Source: an uncultured Haliea sp. (GTDB lineage: Bacteria; Pseudomonadota; Gammaproteobacteria; Pseudomonadales; Halieaceae). From it: DNA of 64,000 nt. The translations under genes were made by a program, and so were the position numbers. Each line of letters starts with the position of its first letter. Within the stretch, counting starts at the first letter, position 1. This document shows, piece after piece, positions 1 to 8,268 of the stretch. The notes beneath the pieces were generated by a model. The model saw only the letters and a program-made list of their open reading frames with translations. It had not been told where the DNA came from and searched no databases. The stretch lies in NCBI GenBank assembly GCA_947258585.1, contig CAMYIZ010000030.1, positions 124,001 through 188,000 of the forward strand, read 5' to 3'.

Positions 1-68
1 TCATTCACCTGCTGTGCGAGCTGGTAGACCAGAACCTGTTTGGAAACCACAACGGAAGCTCATCATGA
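1..68 (+). CDS. C-terminal end of a SIS-domain protein (DiaA/GmhA family), partial
   Basis: Only the last 21 codons are present, read from base 3 to the TGA at 66-68. The residues (IHLLCELVDQNLFG) match the C-terminal helix of DiaA/phosphoheptose-isomerase-type SIS proteins, which sit directly upstream of dolP in many gammaproteobacteria. The stop overlaps the ATG of the next gene (ATGA), suggesting translational coupling. The short length limits certainty; DiaA (DnaA-binding initiation factor) and GmhA cannot be separated here. Confidence 0.6.
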   Translation, partial: IHLLCELVDQNLFGNHNGSSS

Positions 69-637
69 AACTCATCGCCCCCCTCATCATCCTTTTCGGC
101 ACGCTGTTCGCCAGCGGCTGTGGCAGCATGCTGGCCTCGGTGGAGGCCAACCCCATTGAAGACGACCCCAGCCGGCGCACCATGGCCCAGCGTCTCGAGG
201 ACGAAAGCATTGAAGTCAAGGCGGTGGTCAACATCCACGCCGCGGACCCCGGCTACGACGAAGCCCACCTGGTGGCGGTGAGCTACAACGGCTTCGTCCT
301 GCTCACGGGACAGGTGGATACCGAGCGACTCAAGACTCTGGCGGCCGACGAGGTGCGCAAGATCCGCGGCGTGCGCCGGATTTACAACGAACTGGAAGTG
401 AGCCCCGCCATCGGGGCCCTGACCCGCACCCGCGATGCCTGGATAACCACCAAGATCAAGTCGTGGCTGCTGGCCAATGTGGACACCCCCGGAGTGCGCA
501 CCAAAGTGGTCACCGAGAACAGCGTGGTCTACCTGATGGGGCTGGTGACCAAAGCGGAAGCGCGGCGCATTGCCGACGTGGCGGCTTCGGTCACCGGTGT
601 GACCCGCGTGGTGCAGTTGTTTGAGACCCTGCCCTGA
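65..637 (+). CDS. dolP: BON-domain outer-membrane lipoprotein DolP (YraP)
   Basis: The protein has 190 residues. It opens with a lipoprotein signal peptide ending in a lipobox (F-A-S-G-C, Cys19), followed by two BON domains (about residues 45-110 and 120-185) with the expected V-x-V-x-G-x-V strands. In Escherichia coli DolP is an outer-membrane lipoprotein that helps keep the envelope intact and supports the Bam complex. The ATG at 65 is chosen over an upstream in-frame ATG at 14 because it places the signal peptide at the N terminus and overlaps the upstream stop. Length fits the family (about 190). Confidence 0.9.
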   Translation: MKLIAPLIILFGTLFASGCGSMLASVEANPIEDDPSRRTMAQRLEDESIEVKAVVNIHAADPGYDEAHLVAVSYNGFVLLTGQVDTERLKTLAADEVRKIRGVRRIYNELEVSPAIGALTRTRDAWITTKIKSWLLANVDTPGVRTKVVTENSVVYLMGLVTKAEARRIADVAASVTGVTRVVQLFETLP

Positions 638-657
638 CGGGGTTCTCGCGCGCCGCC

Positions 658-1059
658 CTACTTGACGATTTTGAGGGACGGCCTCACCTCGGGCTTGCCC
701 GTCGCCGGGCCACTGTCACCCCCGGGGGGATCGTCCGGGCTCTCCGGCGGGTCCTCGGGCTCAAACACCATACCCTGGCCATTTTCCCGGGCATAGATAC
801 CGATAATCGCCGTCACCGGCACCAGGATGTCCGTCGGCGTGCCGCCGAACCGCCCGTTGAAGCTGACCCACTCATTGCCGATTTGCAGCTCGATCACCGC
901 ACTGGGGCTGACATTCAGGACTATCTGGCCGTCCTTGACATACTGGCCGGGCACCTCCACCCCCTGCCGGGTAGCGTCCACCAACAGATAGGGCGTACAG
1001 TCATTGTCGACAATCCAATCGTACAGCGCCCGCATGATGTACGGGCGACTGGCGGACAT
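658..1059 (-). CDS. sspB: ClpXP protease specificity-enhancing factor SspB
   Basis: The product has 133 residues. SspB tethers ssrA-tagged and other substrates to ClpX. The folded domain is recognisable from the RPYIMRALYDWIVDN start, the VPGQYVKDGQIVLN strand and the FNGRFGG and IYAREN motifs. After about residue 100 comes a Pro/Asp/Gly-rich linker ending in a basic-hydrophobic tail (RPSLKIVK), which is the known ClpX-docking peptide. The ATG at 1059 matches family N termini; a GTG six codons upstream is possible. It lies 32 bp downstream of sspA, the usual pair. Confidence 0.92.
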   Translation of the reverse strand: MSASRPYIMRALYDWIVDNDCTPYLLVDATRQGVEVPGQYVKDGQIVLNVSPSAVIELQIGNEWVSFNGRFGGTPTDILVPVTAIIGIYARENGQGMVFEPEDPPESPDDPPGGDSGPATGKPEVRPSLKIVK

Positions 1060-1091
1060 GGTGGCTGTGGTTTTCACGGCTTCGGGACGCG

Positions 1092-1748
1092 CTACAGGCG
1101 CATCTCGCGCTCTTGCTCGGACAGGCTCTCCTGGAAAGACTCCCGGTTGAACAGGGCGTCCATATAGGCCAGCAGGGGCTTGGTTTGCTTCGCGGGCTTG
1201 ATATCAATACCCAGCGAGGGCAACCGCCACAGGATGGGAGCGAGGCAACAGTCGACCAGGGTGAACTCATCGCTCATGAAGAACGGCTTTTCGGCGAAGA
1301 TGGGCGCTATACCGACTATCCCGTCGCGCAGTTCCTTGGTGGACTTGCTGACCACATTGTCGCTGCGGGAATGGAGGATGGAATCCACGAGGGAACACCA
1401 GTCCTTCTCGATCCGGTGAATGTACAGCCGGCTCTCGGCCCGGGCAACGGGATAAACGGGCAGCAGGGGCGGATGCGGGAAGCGCTCGTCCAGGTACTCC
1501 ATCATCACCTTGGACTCGTAGAGCACCAGGTCGCGGTCCACCAGGGTCGGCAGGGAATTGTAGGGGTTCAGGTCAGCAAGCTCCGCCGGCGGATGCGCGC
1601 TGTCGGACTCGATCATGTCCACCGTGACCCCCTTCTCCGCAAGCACGATGCGGACGCGGTGGCTGTACTGGCTGGTGCTATCGGAAAAGAAAGTCATGGA
1701 GGACCGTTTGGCCACGGCGCCCATTGCGTTTTCATCAACTCGTTTCAT
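1092..1748 (-). CDS. sspA: Stringent starvation protein A (GST-fold RNA polymerase-associated protein)
   Basis: The 218-residue product has a glutathione-S-transferase fold. The N-terminal thioredoxin-like half includes [14 protein letters not shown] and an [13 protein letters not shown] segment, then [18 protein letters not shown]; an all-helical half follows. SspA binds RNA polymerase and acts in stationary phase and acid or starvation stress; it is not a catalytic transferase. It precedes sspB on the same strand. The start is uncertain: an ATG eight codons downstream (1724) gives a length closer to Pseudomonas SspA. Confidence 0.92.
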   Translation of the reverse strand: MKRVDENAMGAVAKRSSMTFFSDSTSQYSHRVRIVLAEKGVTVDMIESDSAHPPAELADLNPYNSLPTLVDRDLVLYESKVMMEYLDERFPHPPLLPVYPVARAESRLYIHRIEKDWCSLVDSILHSRSDNVVSKSTKELRDGIVGIAPIFAEKPFFMSDEFTLVDCCLAPILWRLPSLGIDIKPAKQTKPLLAYMDALFNRESFQESLSEQEREMRL

Positions 1749-1769
1749 AGTGCAGTCCAGGACAGTGAA

Positions 1770-1795
1770 GGGCCGGGGCCAGGCGGCCCCGGGCC
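1770..1795 (-). terminator. GC-rich hairpin between petBC and sspA
   Basis: GGGGCC at 1775-1780 faces GGCCCC at 1785-1790 with a four-base loop, with partial extension on both sides. There is no T-run, so this could be a weak attenuator or an mRNA-stabilising stem rather than a full intrinsic terminator. Confidence 0.35.
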
Positions 1796-1804
1796 GGGGA
1801 CAAA

Positions 1805-3844
1805 TCAGTGAATATTTTTCCAGTACTCGCGATTCAACAGCCAGGCGAAGATGAAGAACAGGGCTATGAACAACAGTACGTACACGCCAATCCGCTTGCG
1901 ATCAGCTGCCATCGGCTCTGCAGTATAGGCGAGGAAATTGACCAGGTCGTACATCGCGTCGTCAAATTCCGCCGGCGACATGGAGCCTTCGCTGGCCAGG
2001 GTAAACTGACCACAGGGCTCTTCCAGCAGCGCCTCCCCCGTCAGGGGATCGCGCTTGATGCCGCCATTCTCAGCCTTGCCCGGACCCATGGCGCACTCCT
2101 GCAGGCCCTGCAAGCCGAGCAACACATGGGGCATCCCCACGTCCTTGAACACCTTGTTGTTGACCCCGTACGGGCGGCTGTCGTCCTTGTAAAAGGTACG
2201 CAGGTAGGTGTACAACCACTCGGGCTGGCGAGCTCGTGCCACCAGGGTCAGGTCAGGCGGTGTCACGCCGAACCAGACCTTGGCCAGGGCGTCATCCATG
2301 GCATTGTCCATCAATGAACCAATGCGCACATCCGGATCGAAGATCAGGTTCTCCGCGAACAGGTCTTCGGGGATGCCGAGGTCCGCCGCCACCCGGTTGT
2401 AGCGGGAGAACTTCATCGAATGGCAGGCCATGCAATAGTTCATGTACAGCTTGGCGCCGTTCTGCAACGACGCCTTGTCTGCCGGGTCGACACTGATCTC
2501 ATCACAGGGGATGGCGCCGCAGTTGAACTCACCGCCCGCGCCCACCGCTTTCAGCGGCAGGATAGTGAGGGCCAGGATCAGGGCCAGACCAGCCACGCTA
2601 CCCCAGAACCCGATACCACCGTCCATGGTAACGCGCTCTGGCACCGGTTTGGTCTTGTCGAGCGTCGACCAGATCGGCATCAGCAGGAAAAATGCAAAGT
2701 AAAACACCGAGCAGATCTGGGCCAGGAAGGTCCGTTCCGGCGTGGGCGCCTTGACACCGAGCACCCCGAGGATCAGGAAGGACGCCACAAACAGGACCAG
2801 CATGATCTTGTTGAGGTTGCCGCGATAGCGCCAGGACTTGACCGGGTTACGATCCAGCCAGGGCAGCAGGAACGGGATCGCCACCGAGGCGGCAAAGGCG
2901 ACGAAGCCCCAGAACTTGTCCGGTACCGCCCGCAGCACCGAGTAGAAGGGCGTGAAGTACCATACCGGCGCGATGTGATCCGGGGTTTTCAGCGGGTTCG
3001 CCTCTTCGAAATTGGCGTACTCGAGGAAAAATCCGCCCATTTCCGGCATGAAGAACATGACGGCGCAGAAGATGAACAGGAACACCCCGATCGCCTGCAG
3101 GTCGTGCACCGTGTAGTAGGGGTGGAAGGCCACGCCGTCCAGCGGGATACCGTCCGGACCTTTCTTCTTCTTGATCTCCACGCCATCGGGATTGTTCGAG
3201 CCCACCTCGTGCAGGGCGAGCAGGTGCAGTACCACCAGCGCCAGCAGGACAATGGGCAGGGCGACAACGTGCAGGGCGAAGAACCGGTTCAGCGTGACAC
3301 CGGAAATGAGGTAGTCGCCGCGGATCCAGGTGACCAGGCCCTCGCCGACCACGGGAATGGCACCGAACAGGGAGATGATCACCTGGGCTCCCCAATAGGA
3401 CATCTGGCCCCAGGGCAGTACATAGCCCACGAACGCTTCCGCCATCAGGACCACGAAGATCAGCATGCCGAAGATCCAGATCAGCTCGCGCGGCTTCTTG
3501 TAGGACCCGTAGATCAACGCGCGGAACATGTGCAGGTAGACGACTACGAAGAAGGCCGAAGCGCCAGTGGAGTGCATGTAGCGCAGCATCCAGCCGTAGT
3601 CGACGTCGCGCATGATGTATTCGACGGAGGCGAAAGCTTCTTCCGCGCTGGGCGTGTAGTTCATGGTCAACCAGATGCCGGTCAGCAGCTGATTGACCAG
3701 GACCAGCAGGGAGAGCACCCCGAAGTAGTACCAGAGGTTGAAGTTCTTGGGCGCGTAGTACTGGCCCATGTGGGTGTTCCAGGCGCGCATGATCGGCAGG
3801 CGCTCATCCACCCAGTCCCGTAGTCCAACAAGCATATTGATCAT
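1805..3844 (-). CDS. Fused cytochrome b / cytochrome c1 of the bc1 complex
   Basis: One uninterrupted 679-residue frame carries both redox subunits of ubiquinol:cytochrome c reductase. Residues 1 to about 415 are cytochrome b: eight hydrophobic segments, heme-ligand His residues around MHSTGA and VYLHMFR and later [17 protein letters not shown], and PVWY at the quinol-oxidation site where many homologues have PEWY. A membrane segment at about 425-445 then leads into cytochrome c1 with the heme c motif CMACH near residue 470 and a C-terminal anchor at about 655-672. Most bacteria encode the two separately; a comparable fusion is known as fbcH in Bradyrhizobium, where the product is cleaved. 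Its ATG overlaps the Rieske stop by one base (TGATG). Confidence 0.93.
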   Translation of the reverse strand: MINMLVGLRDWVDERLPIMRAWNTHMGQYYAPKNFNLWYYFGVLSLLVLVNQLLTGIWLTMNYTPSAEEAFASVEYIMRDVDYGWMLRYMHSTGASAFFVVVYLHMFRALIYGSYKKPRELIWIFGMLIFVVLMAEAFVGYVLPWGQMSYWGAQVIISLFGAIPVVGEGLVTWIRGDYLISGVTLNRFFALHVVALPIVLLALVVLHLLALHEVGSNNPDGVEIKKKKGPDGIPLDGVAFHPYYTVHDLQAIGVFLFIFCAVMFFMPEMGGFFLEYANFEEANPLKTPDHIAPVWYFTPFYSVLRAVPDKFWGFVAFAASVAIPFLLPWLDRNPVKSWRYRGNLNKIMLVLFVASFLILGVLGVKAPTPERTFLAQICSVFYFAFFLLMPIWSTLDKTKPVPERVTMDGGIGFWGSVAGLALILALTILPLKAVGAGGEFNCGAIPCDEISVDPADKASLQNGAKLYMNYCMACHSMKFSRYNRVAADLGIPEDLFAENLIFDPDVRIGSLMDNAMDDALAKVWFGVTPPDLTLVARARQPEWLYTYLRTFYKDDSRPYGVNNKVFKDVGMPHVLLGLQGLQECAMGPGKAENGGIKRDPLTGEALLEEPCGQFTLASEGSMSPAEFDDAMYDLVNFLAYTAEPMAADRKRIGVYVLLFIALFFIFAWLLNREYWKNIH

Positions 3845-4440
3845 CAGGCTGCCTCCCCGTCCATGCCGATTACCATGACGTCGTCGCTCTCGTAAAAGTA
3901 GGGCGGGATCACCAGATTGGTCGATGCCGGGGCAGTGTTATAGACGCGTCCGGACAGATCGAACTTGGAGCCGTGACAGGGACAGAAAAACCCGCCCAGC
4001 CATGCGTCGCCACCGAGATCTGCGGCGCCGACTTCGGGGCGATACTTGGGAGCGCAGCCCAGGTGGGTACAGAGGCCCTCGGCGACAAAGATCTCGCGGC
4101 GTATGGCCCGCGCGGAACCTTCAATGTAGTCAGGCTGGATGGAAATGGCGGAGTCCGGATCCTTGAGTTCAGGGGTCAGCTTGTCCAGGTCAGCGAGCTG
4201 GGCTTCCGTGCGATACACAACGTAGACCGGCTTGCCGCGCCACTCGACCACCACCATCTGGCCGGGCTCGAGTTTGCTGATGTCCGCCTTTACCGGGGCG
4301 CCTGCTGCCTTGGCCTTGGCGGACGGGTTCCAGGACCCGACAAAGGGTACGGCAATGCCCACAGCGCCTGCGACGCCCACCACACTCGTCGCGGCCGTCA
4401 GGAAACGTCTCCTGCCGGTATTCACGCCATCGCTACTCAT
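3844..4440 (-). CDS. petA: Rieske iron-sulfur subunit of the bc1 complex
   Basis: The product has 198 residues. A twin-arginine type N terminus (RRRFLTAA) is followed by one membrane segment (about 14-36) and the Rieske domain, with the [2Fe-2S] ligands in CTHLGC (124-129) and CPCHGS (153-158). It passes electrons from quinol to cytochrome c1 on the periplasmic face. The ATG at 4440 has a strong AGGAG site and a promoter at 4516-4544. It is the first gene of the bc1 operon. Confidence 0.96.
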   Translation of the reverse strand: MSSDGVNTGRRRFLTAATSVVGVAGAVGIAVPFVGSWNPSAKAKAAGAPVKADISKLEPGQMVVVEWRGKPVYVVYRTEAQLADLDKLTPELKDPDSAISIQPDYIEGSARAIRREIFVAEGLCTHLGCAPKYRPEVGAADLGGDAWLGGFFCPCHGSKFDLSGRVYNTAPASTNLVIPPYFYESDDVMVIGMDGEAA

Positions 4441-4515
4441 GCTTTTTTCTCCTGATTACCGGCCGGGCGCAAGAGCCACCAAACCGTAGGGACCACTTCG
4501 CAAAAAATGCTGCAA

Positions 4516-4544
4516 ATAGTAATGACTTTGCCCGTTCGTGACAA
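4516..4544 (-). promoter_or_regulatory. Sigma-70-type promoter of petA-petBC
   Basis: On the minus strand a TTGTCA -35 box (4539-4544), a 17-base spacer and a TACTAT -10 box (4516-4521) lie about 75 bases upstream of the petA ATG. Spacing is ideal and both boxes are near consensus. Confidence 0.6.
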
Positions 4545-4599
4545 GGTAAAGCCCCGTCTACACAACCACCGGAAGGCGCAAGCCCCTGTTTTCCTTCAC

Positions 4600-4637
4600 A
4601 AAAAAACGCCCGGCCTGTATTCCAAACCGGACGTTTT
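4600..4637 (-). terminator. Intrinsic terminator after rplM-rpsI
   Basis: Arms at 4603-4613 and 4627-4637 form an 11-bp stem with one mismatch. On the minus strand the stem is followed by a run of T (complement of the A-run at 4601-4606). It lies about 40 bases past the rpsI stop. Confidence 0.8.
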
Positions 4638-4675
4638 CGAGACGCGACAGTCGGCCCGAGAGGCCAACCGAACAA

Positions 4676-5068
4676 TCAGCGCTTGGAGTACTGGGGACGC
4701 TTGCGCGCCTTGCGCAGACCCACTTTCTTCCGCTCGACTTCCCGGGCGTCGCGAGTCACATACCCGGCGCGACGCAGGGTGCCGCGAAGCGACTCATCGT
4801 AATCCATCAGCGCGCGAGTAATGCCGTGGCGAATAGCGCCGGCCTGACCGAAGCTGCCGCCGCCTTCCACCGTGACATTGATGTCGAACTTGTCGGCCAG
4901 TTCGACCAGTTCCAGGGGCTGGCGCACGATCATCCGCGCCACTTCACGACCAAAATACTGGTCGAGCGGACGCTTGTTGACCGTGATGCTGCCACCACCG
5001 TTCTGGATGAACACGCGAGCCGTGGAGGTCTTGCGACGGCCGGTACCGTAATATTGGGTTGCTGACAT
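4676..5068 (-). CDS. rpsI: 30S ribosomal protein S9
   Basis: The product has 130 residues, the standard length. Family features are the [15 protein letters not shown] start, the [15 protein letters not shown] middle and the basic tail [11 protein letters not shown], whose C terminus contacts P-site tRNA on the 30S subunit. It is 12 bp behind rplM in the usual two-gene operon and is followed by an intrinsic terminator. Confidence 0.98.
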   Translation of the reverse strand: MSATQYYGTGRRKTSTARVFIQNGGGSITVNKRPLDQYFGREVARMIVRQPLELVELADKFDINVTVEGGGSFGQAGAIRHGITRALMDYDESLRGTLRRAGYVTRDAREVERKKVGLRKARKRPQYSKR

Positions 5069-5080
5069 AGAAAGTTTCCG

Positions 5081-5509
5081 TTAGATGTTCAGTGCTTGCG
5101 GCTGCTGCGCAGTATGCGGATGCTCGGCGCCCGCATACACCTTCAACTTCTTGAACATGGCACGACCCAGCGGATTGCGGGGCAACATGCCCTTGACCGC
5201 GGTCTGGATGACACGCTCCGGGGCCTTGTCGATCAATTTCTCGAAGGAAATTGACTTGATCCCACCGATAAAGCCGGTGTGGTGGTAGTACATCTTGTCC
5301 GTTGCCTTGGCACCGGTCACACGCACCTTCTCCGCGTTGATGACCACAATGTAGTCACCCGTGTCGACGTGCGGCGTGTACTCCGCCTTGTGCTTGCCGC
5401 GCAGGCGGTGAGCAATTTCGCTGGCCAGACGCCCCAGGGTCTTGTCAGAAGCGTCTACCACGAACCAGTCGTGGCTCACTTCTTCGGCTTTGGCACTAAA
5501 AGTTTTCAT
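5081..5509 (-). CDS. rplM: 50S ribosomal protein L13
   Basis: The product has 142 residues, identical in length to E. coli L13. Motifs include [34 protein letters not shown] and [20 protein letters not shown]. The ATG at 5509 is chosen over the frame's earlier ATG at 5536 because of family alignment and the AGAGG site just upstream. L13 is an early assembly protein of the large subunit. A promoter and a small leader hairpin lie immediately upstream. Confidence 0.97.
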   Translation of the reverse strand: MKTFSAKAEEVSHDWFVVDASDKTLGRLASEIAHRLRGKHKAEYTPHVDTGDYIVVINAEKVRVTGAKATDKMYYHHTGFIGGIKSISFEKLIDKAPERVIQTAVKGMLPRNPLGRAMFKKLKVYAGAEHPHTAQQPQALNI

Positions 5510-5522
5510 GAATAAACGCCTC

Positions 5523-5536
5523 TTGGAGGGCTCCAA
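5523..5536 (-). promoter_or_regulatory. Leader hairpin upstream of rplM
   Basis: On the minus strand TTGGAG and CTCCAA are perfectly complementary (14 bases in all; five or six pairs). The stem sits in the short predicted leader, directly before the AGAGG ribosome-binding site, where it could tune rplM translation. Autoregulation is an inference. Confidence 0.4.
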
Positions 5537-5550
5537 TTTCGAGAGCGCGA

Positions 5551-5579
5551 ATACTACTGCTTCGCACCCGGCTTTTCAA
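5551..5579 (-). promoter_or_regulatory. Sigma-70-type promoter of rplM-rpsI
   Basis: TTGAAA (5574-5579), a 17-base spacer and TAGTAT (5551-5556) on the minus strand, followed by a GC-rich discriminator (TCGCGC) typical of growth-rate-controlled ribosomal promoters. The implied leader is about 35 nt. Confidence 0.7.
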
Positions 5580-5649
5580 GCTCAAAAATAACGATTGCCG
5601 GCGCCCCGTCGCCAGGGCCGCCAACAAGCTGTACCACAGGTTCTCAACG

Positions 5650-6750
5650 TCAGGGGCGATGTTCCCTGGCCAGGTATTCGTGGGACTGCATTTCCTGCAA
5701 GCGGGACACAGTGCGCTGGAATTCGAACTGCAGGCGGTGGCCATCATACAGGCCGGACAGGGGTCTGTCAGCAGCCATGACGAGTTTTACGTTGCGGTCG
5801 TAGAACTCATCCACCAGGTTGATGAAGCGGCGCGCCGCATCGTCATTGCCGGCACCGAGCGCCGGCACCCCGGACAACACGACGGCGTGAAAAATCCGGG
5901 CCAGCTCGATGTAGTCATTCTGGGAACGCGGACCACCGCAGAGCTCGCTGAAATCGAACCACACTACGTCATCCGCCAAACTGCGGCAGCGGATCTGGCG
6001 ACCATTGACCAGGAGGTTCTCCCCGGGCTGCCCCGGATGGGGCGCCAGGCGTTCAAAGCTCTGCTGCAGGCTGCGATCCGCGCCCTCGTCGAGCGGGTAA
6101 TGATAGAGCTCGGCCTGTTCCAGGGTGCGCAGGCGGTAGTCGATACCGGCGTCCACATTCACCACCAGCGTGTGGCGCTCCAGCAGGGCAATGGCGGGCA
6201 GGAAGCGCTGCCGCTGCAGACCGTTCTCGTACAGGTGCGCAGGCTCGATATTGGAGGTGGCCACCAGGGTCACCCCGCGGGCAAACAGCGCCTCCATCAG
6301 GCCTCCCAGGATCATCGCATCGGCGATGTCAGTCACGAAGAACTCGTCAAAGCAGATCACCCGGGCCTCTGCCGCGAGCCGGTCCGCGACCAGCAACAGC
6401 GGGTTCTTCTCCCCACCCAGCTGTTTCAGCTCGGCGTGTACCCGCTGCATGAAGCGATGGAAATGTACCCGCAGTTTGGCCTCAATGGGCAGGCATTCGT
6501 AGAACGTGTCCACCAGGTAGGTCTTGCCGCGACCGACGCCTCCCCACAGATACAAGCCCTGCTCGGGCTCCTGCCGCCGCCGCTGCCAGAACCGCCACCA
6601 GGGCCGGCGCTGCGACTCCCGGACCAACAGGCGCTCATACAGGTCCTGCAGCAGGCGCACCGCCGCCTCCTGGGCGGGGTCCCGGGAAAACCCTTCCCGT
6701 TGCAAATCGGCCTGGTAGCGCTGCCAGGGGCTGGTCAAAATCTGGCTCAA
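5650..6750 (-). CDS. zapE: Cell-division ATPase ZapE (AFG1-like)
   Basis: The 366-residue P-loop ATPase has a Walker A in GGVGRGKTYLVD (about residue 70), a Walker B in VICFDEFFVTDI, the ATSNIEP motif, and a C terminus ending FQRTVSRLQEMQS, closely matching E. coli ZapE. ZapE associates with the Z-ring and acts late in constriction, especially under low oxygen or heat. The frame opens with TTG at 6750. Its neighbours (zapG divergent, rplM downstream) match the conserved zapG-zapE-rplM order. Confidence 0.94.
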   Translation of the reverse strand: MSQILTSPWQRYQADLQREGFSRDPAQEAAVRLLQDLYERLLVRESQRRPWWRFWQRRRQEPEQGLYLWGGVGRGKTYLVDTFYECLPIEAKLRVHFHRFMQRVHAELKQLGGEKNPLLLVADRLAAEARVICFDEFFVTDIADAMILGGLMEALFARGVTLVATSNIEPAHLYENGLQRQRFLPAIALLERHTLVVNVDAGIDYRLRTLEQAELYHYPLDEGADRSLQQSFERLAPHPGQPGENLLVNGRQIRCRSLADDVVWFDFSELCGGPRSQNDYIELARIFHAVVLSGVPALGAGNDDAARRFINLVDEFYDRNVKLVMAADRPLSGLYDGHRLQFEFQRTVSRLQEMQSHEYLAREHRP

Positions 6751-6871
6751 GCGGGTATCCGGTCAGAGTCTGGAGATGGTATCGGCGGCACACTCTAACG
6801 ATGCCCCGGGTCCTTGGCAACCGAGGCCACACTGGGCGGGGAAGCCAGGTCCTGCCGAAAATGCTACAAAA

Positions 6872-6902
6872 CGAGACCTGGGGCCCCTGGTCTCGGTATA
6901 CT
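6872..6902 (+). promoter_or_regulatory. Long palindrome plus -10 box upstream of zapG
   Basis: A near-perfect 24-bp inverted repeat spans 6872-6895: arms CGAGACC and GGTCTCG, a T/T mismatch, and a GGGGCCCC core. It is followed at once by TATACT (6897-6902), a good -10 box. It replaces any recognisable -35 element, so it may be an operator or activator site in the zapE/zapG divergent region. Confidence 0.5.
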
Positions 6903-6936
6903 GGGGCGGCCCTTATCGCTGGCTAGAGGATTTCCC

Positions 6937-7401
6937 GTGTATAGTTTGACGATACTTGTCGCCACCGGCGCCATCGCGCTCCTGGTTGGCCTCGGCCTTG
7001 GCATCCTGCTGGGCCGCCGCACCTCCGACAACGGACAGCGCTTGCGCGAGACCGAGCGCAAACTGGACCAGCTGACCCAGGACAAACGCGCCTACGAGGA
7101 GGAGGTCGTCGAGCACTTCACCCAGACCGCCGCGCTGTTGAACACCCTGACTGACAGCTACCGCAACGTACACAACCACCTGGCTACCGGAGCCGAGACC
7201 CTGTGCCAGGAGCGCGGCCCGGTCTCGCTGGAGCGGCTACAGGGCCGCGCCGATGACGCCGAAATCCCCGCCCACCTCGCCCGCATCCAGCCTCCCCTGG
7301 ACTACGCCCCCAAGGCCTCGCCGGAGGAGAAAGGCATGCTCAACGAAGAGTTCGGCATTGAACGGGCACGGATCCGGGAGGCTCGGGACGCGGAGGCCTG
7401 A
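6937..7401 (+). CDS. zapG: ZapG (YhcB, DUF1043) inner-membrane envelope protein
   Basis: The 154-residue product has one N-terminal membrane helix (about 5-25, ending LLGRRT), a coiled coil (about 30-70) and the family segment HFTQTAALLNTLTDSYRNVHNHLA. In E. coli YhcB/ZapG links cell division with envelope biogenesis. The start is GTG 6937, with AGAGGA six bases upstream; the open frame begins earlier (6814), but that part has no family resemblance. It is divergent from zapE. Confidence 0.88.
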   Translation: MYSLTILVATGAIALLVGLGLGILLGRRTSDNGQRLRETERKLDQLTQDKRAYEEEVVEHFTQTAALLNTLTDSYRNVHNHLATGAETLCQERGPVSLERLQGRADDAEIPAHLARIQPPLDYAPKASPEEKGMLNEEFGIERARIREARDAEA

Positions 7402-7410
7402 AGCCCTGGT

Positions 7411-8172
7411 TCACACCGGATTGTCGATGTCCACAAACCGGTGATCCAGCCCGAAGCGCGCCGCCAGATGCTCGCCCAGGGCCTGGACCCCGTAGCGTTC
7501 GGTAGCGTGGTGGCCCGCAGCGACAAAGTGCATGCCCTCCTCCCTGGCGATATGCACCGTCTGCTCTGACGCTTCCCCGGTCAGGAACAGGTCAGCCCCC
7601 GCGGCCACCGCCGCGCCAATATAGGACTGGGCGGCGCCGGTACACCAGGCAATGCGCTGTACCGGCTGGTCCGGGTCACCAATGTGCAGCGGTGCCCGCC
7701 CGGTCAATGACTCCAGCCGCGCCACCAGGTCCGCAGCTCGCAGGGGTTCCGGCAGTCGCCCCACGCTGCCCACGGATTCGGGGCTTCCGGCATCCAGGTC
7801 CTCCGGCTCCAGAATCCCCAGCAGAGCACCGAGCCGCGCGTTGTTGCCGAGTTCCGGGTGGGCATCCAATGGCAGGTGGTAGGCCAGGAGGCTGAGGTCG
7901 TGCTGCAGCAGGGTGCCCAGGCGCCGACGCTTCATACCCACCACCGGCTGTGGCTCGCCCCGCCAGAAAAAGCCGTGGTGCACCAGAACCAGATCCGCAG
8001 CAAGTTCAGCGGCGGCGTCCAGCAGTAACTGGCACGCGGTGACGCCGCTGACGATACGCTGCACCCGTGGACGACCCTGCACCTGCAGGCCGTTGGGGCA
8101 GTAATCGCTGAAGCGCCCCGCCTGCAGGAGTTCATCAGTGTAGGCAACCAGTTGGTCGAGATCGACGGGCAT
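7411..8172 (-). CDS. Nif3-like dinuclear metal-centre protein (YbgI/DUF34 family)
   Basis: The 253-residue product matches the widespread NIF3 family, often labelled GTP cyclohydrolase I type 2 homologue. Visible are the metal-site segments LVLVHHGFFWRGE, LLAYHLPLDAHPELG and, near the C terminus, FVAAGHHATERYGV. Members form hexameric rings with two metals per subunit; the true substrate is unsettled. The ATG at 8172 (MPVDLDQL) is preferred to an upstream in-frame start at 8256. It ends nine bases from the zapG stop, in convergent orientation. Confidence 0.9.
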   Translation of the reverse strand: MPVDLDQLVAYTDELLQAGRFSDYCPNGLQVQGRPRVQRIVSGVTACQLLLDAAAELAADLVLVHHGFFWRGEPQPVVGMKRRRLGTLLQHDLSLLAYHLPLDAHPELGNNARLGALLGILEPEDLDAGSPESVGSVGRLPEPLRAADLVARLESLTGRAPLHIGDPDQPVQRIAWCTGAAQSYIGAAVAAGADLFLTGEASEQTVHIAREEGMHFVAAGHHATERYGVQALGEHLAARFGLDHRFVDIDNPV

Positions 8173-8268
8173 AATGCAGTTCCGGAAAGGTGGTGGCGGG
8201 TTCACAGCTGCTGTATCGCCCGCCATCATATACAATGCAGTCGCGATTCGACACACGGCCCCTGCTCT

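Noticed and set aside
2420-3823. 467-codon frame antisense to the cytochrome b-c1 gene
   Set aside because: It is His/Gln/Arg-rich shadow coding from high-GC third positions, with no motif; the opposite frame is clearly petBC.
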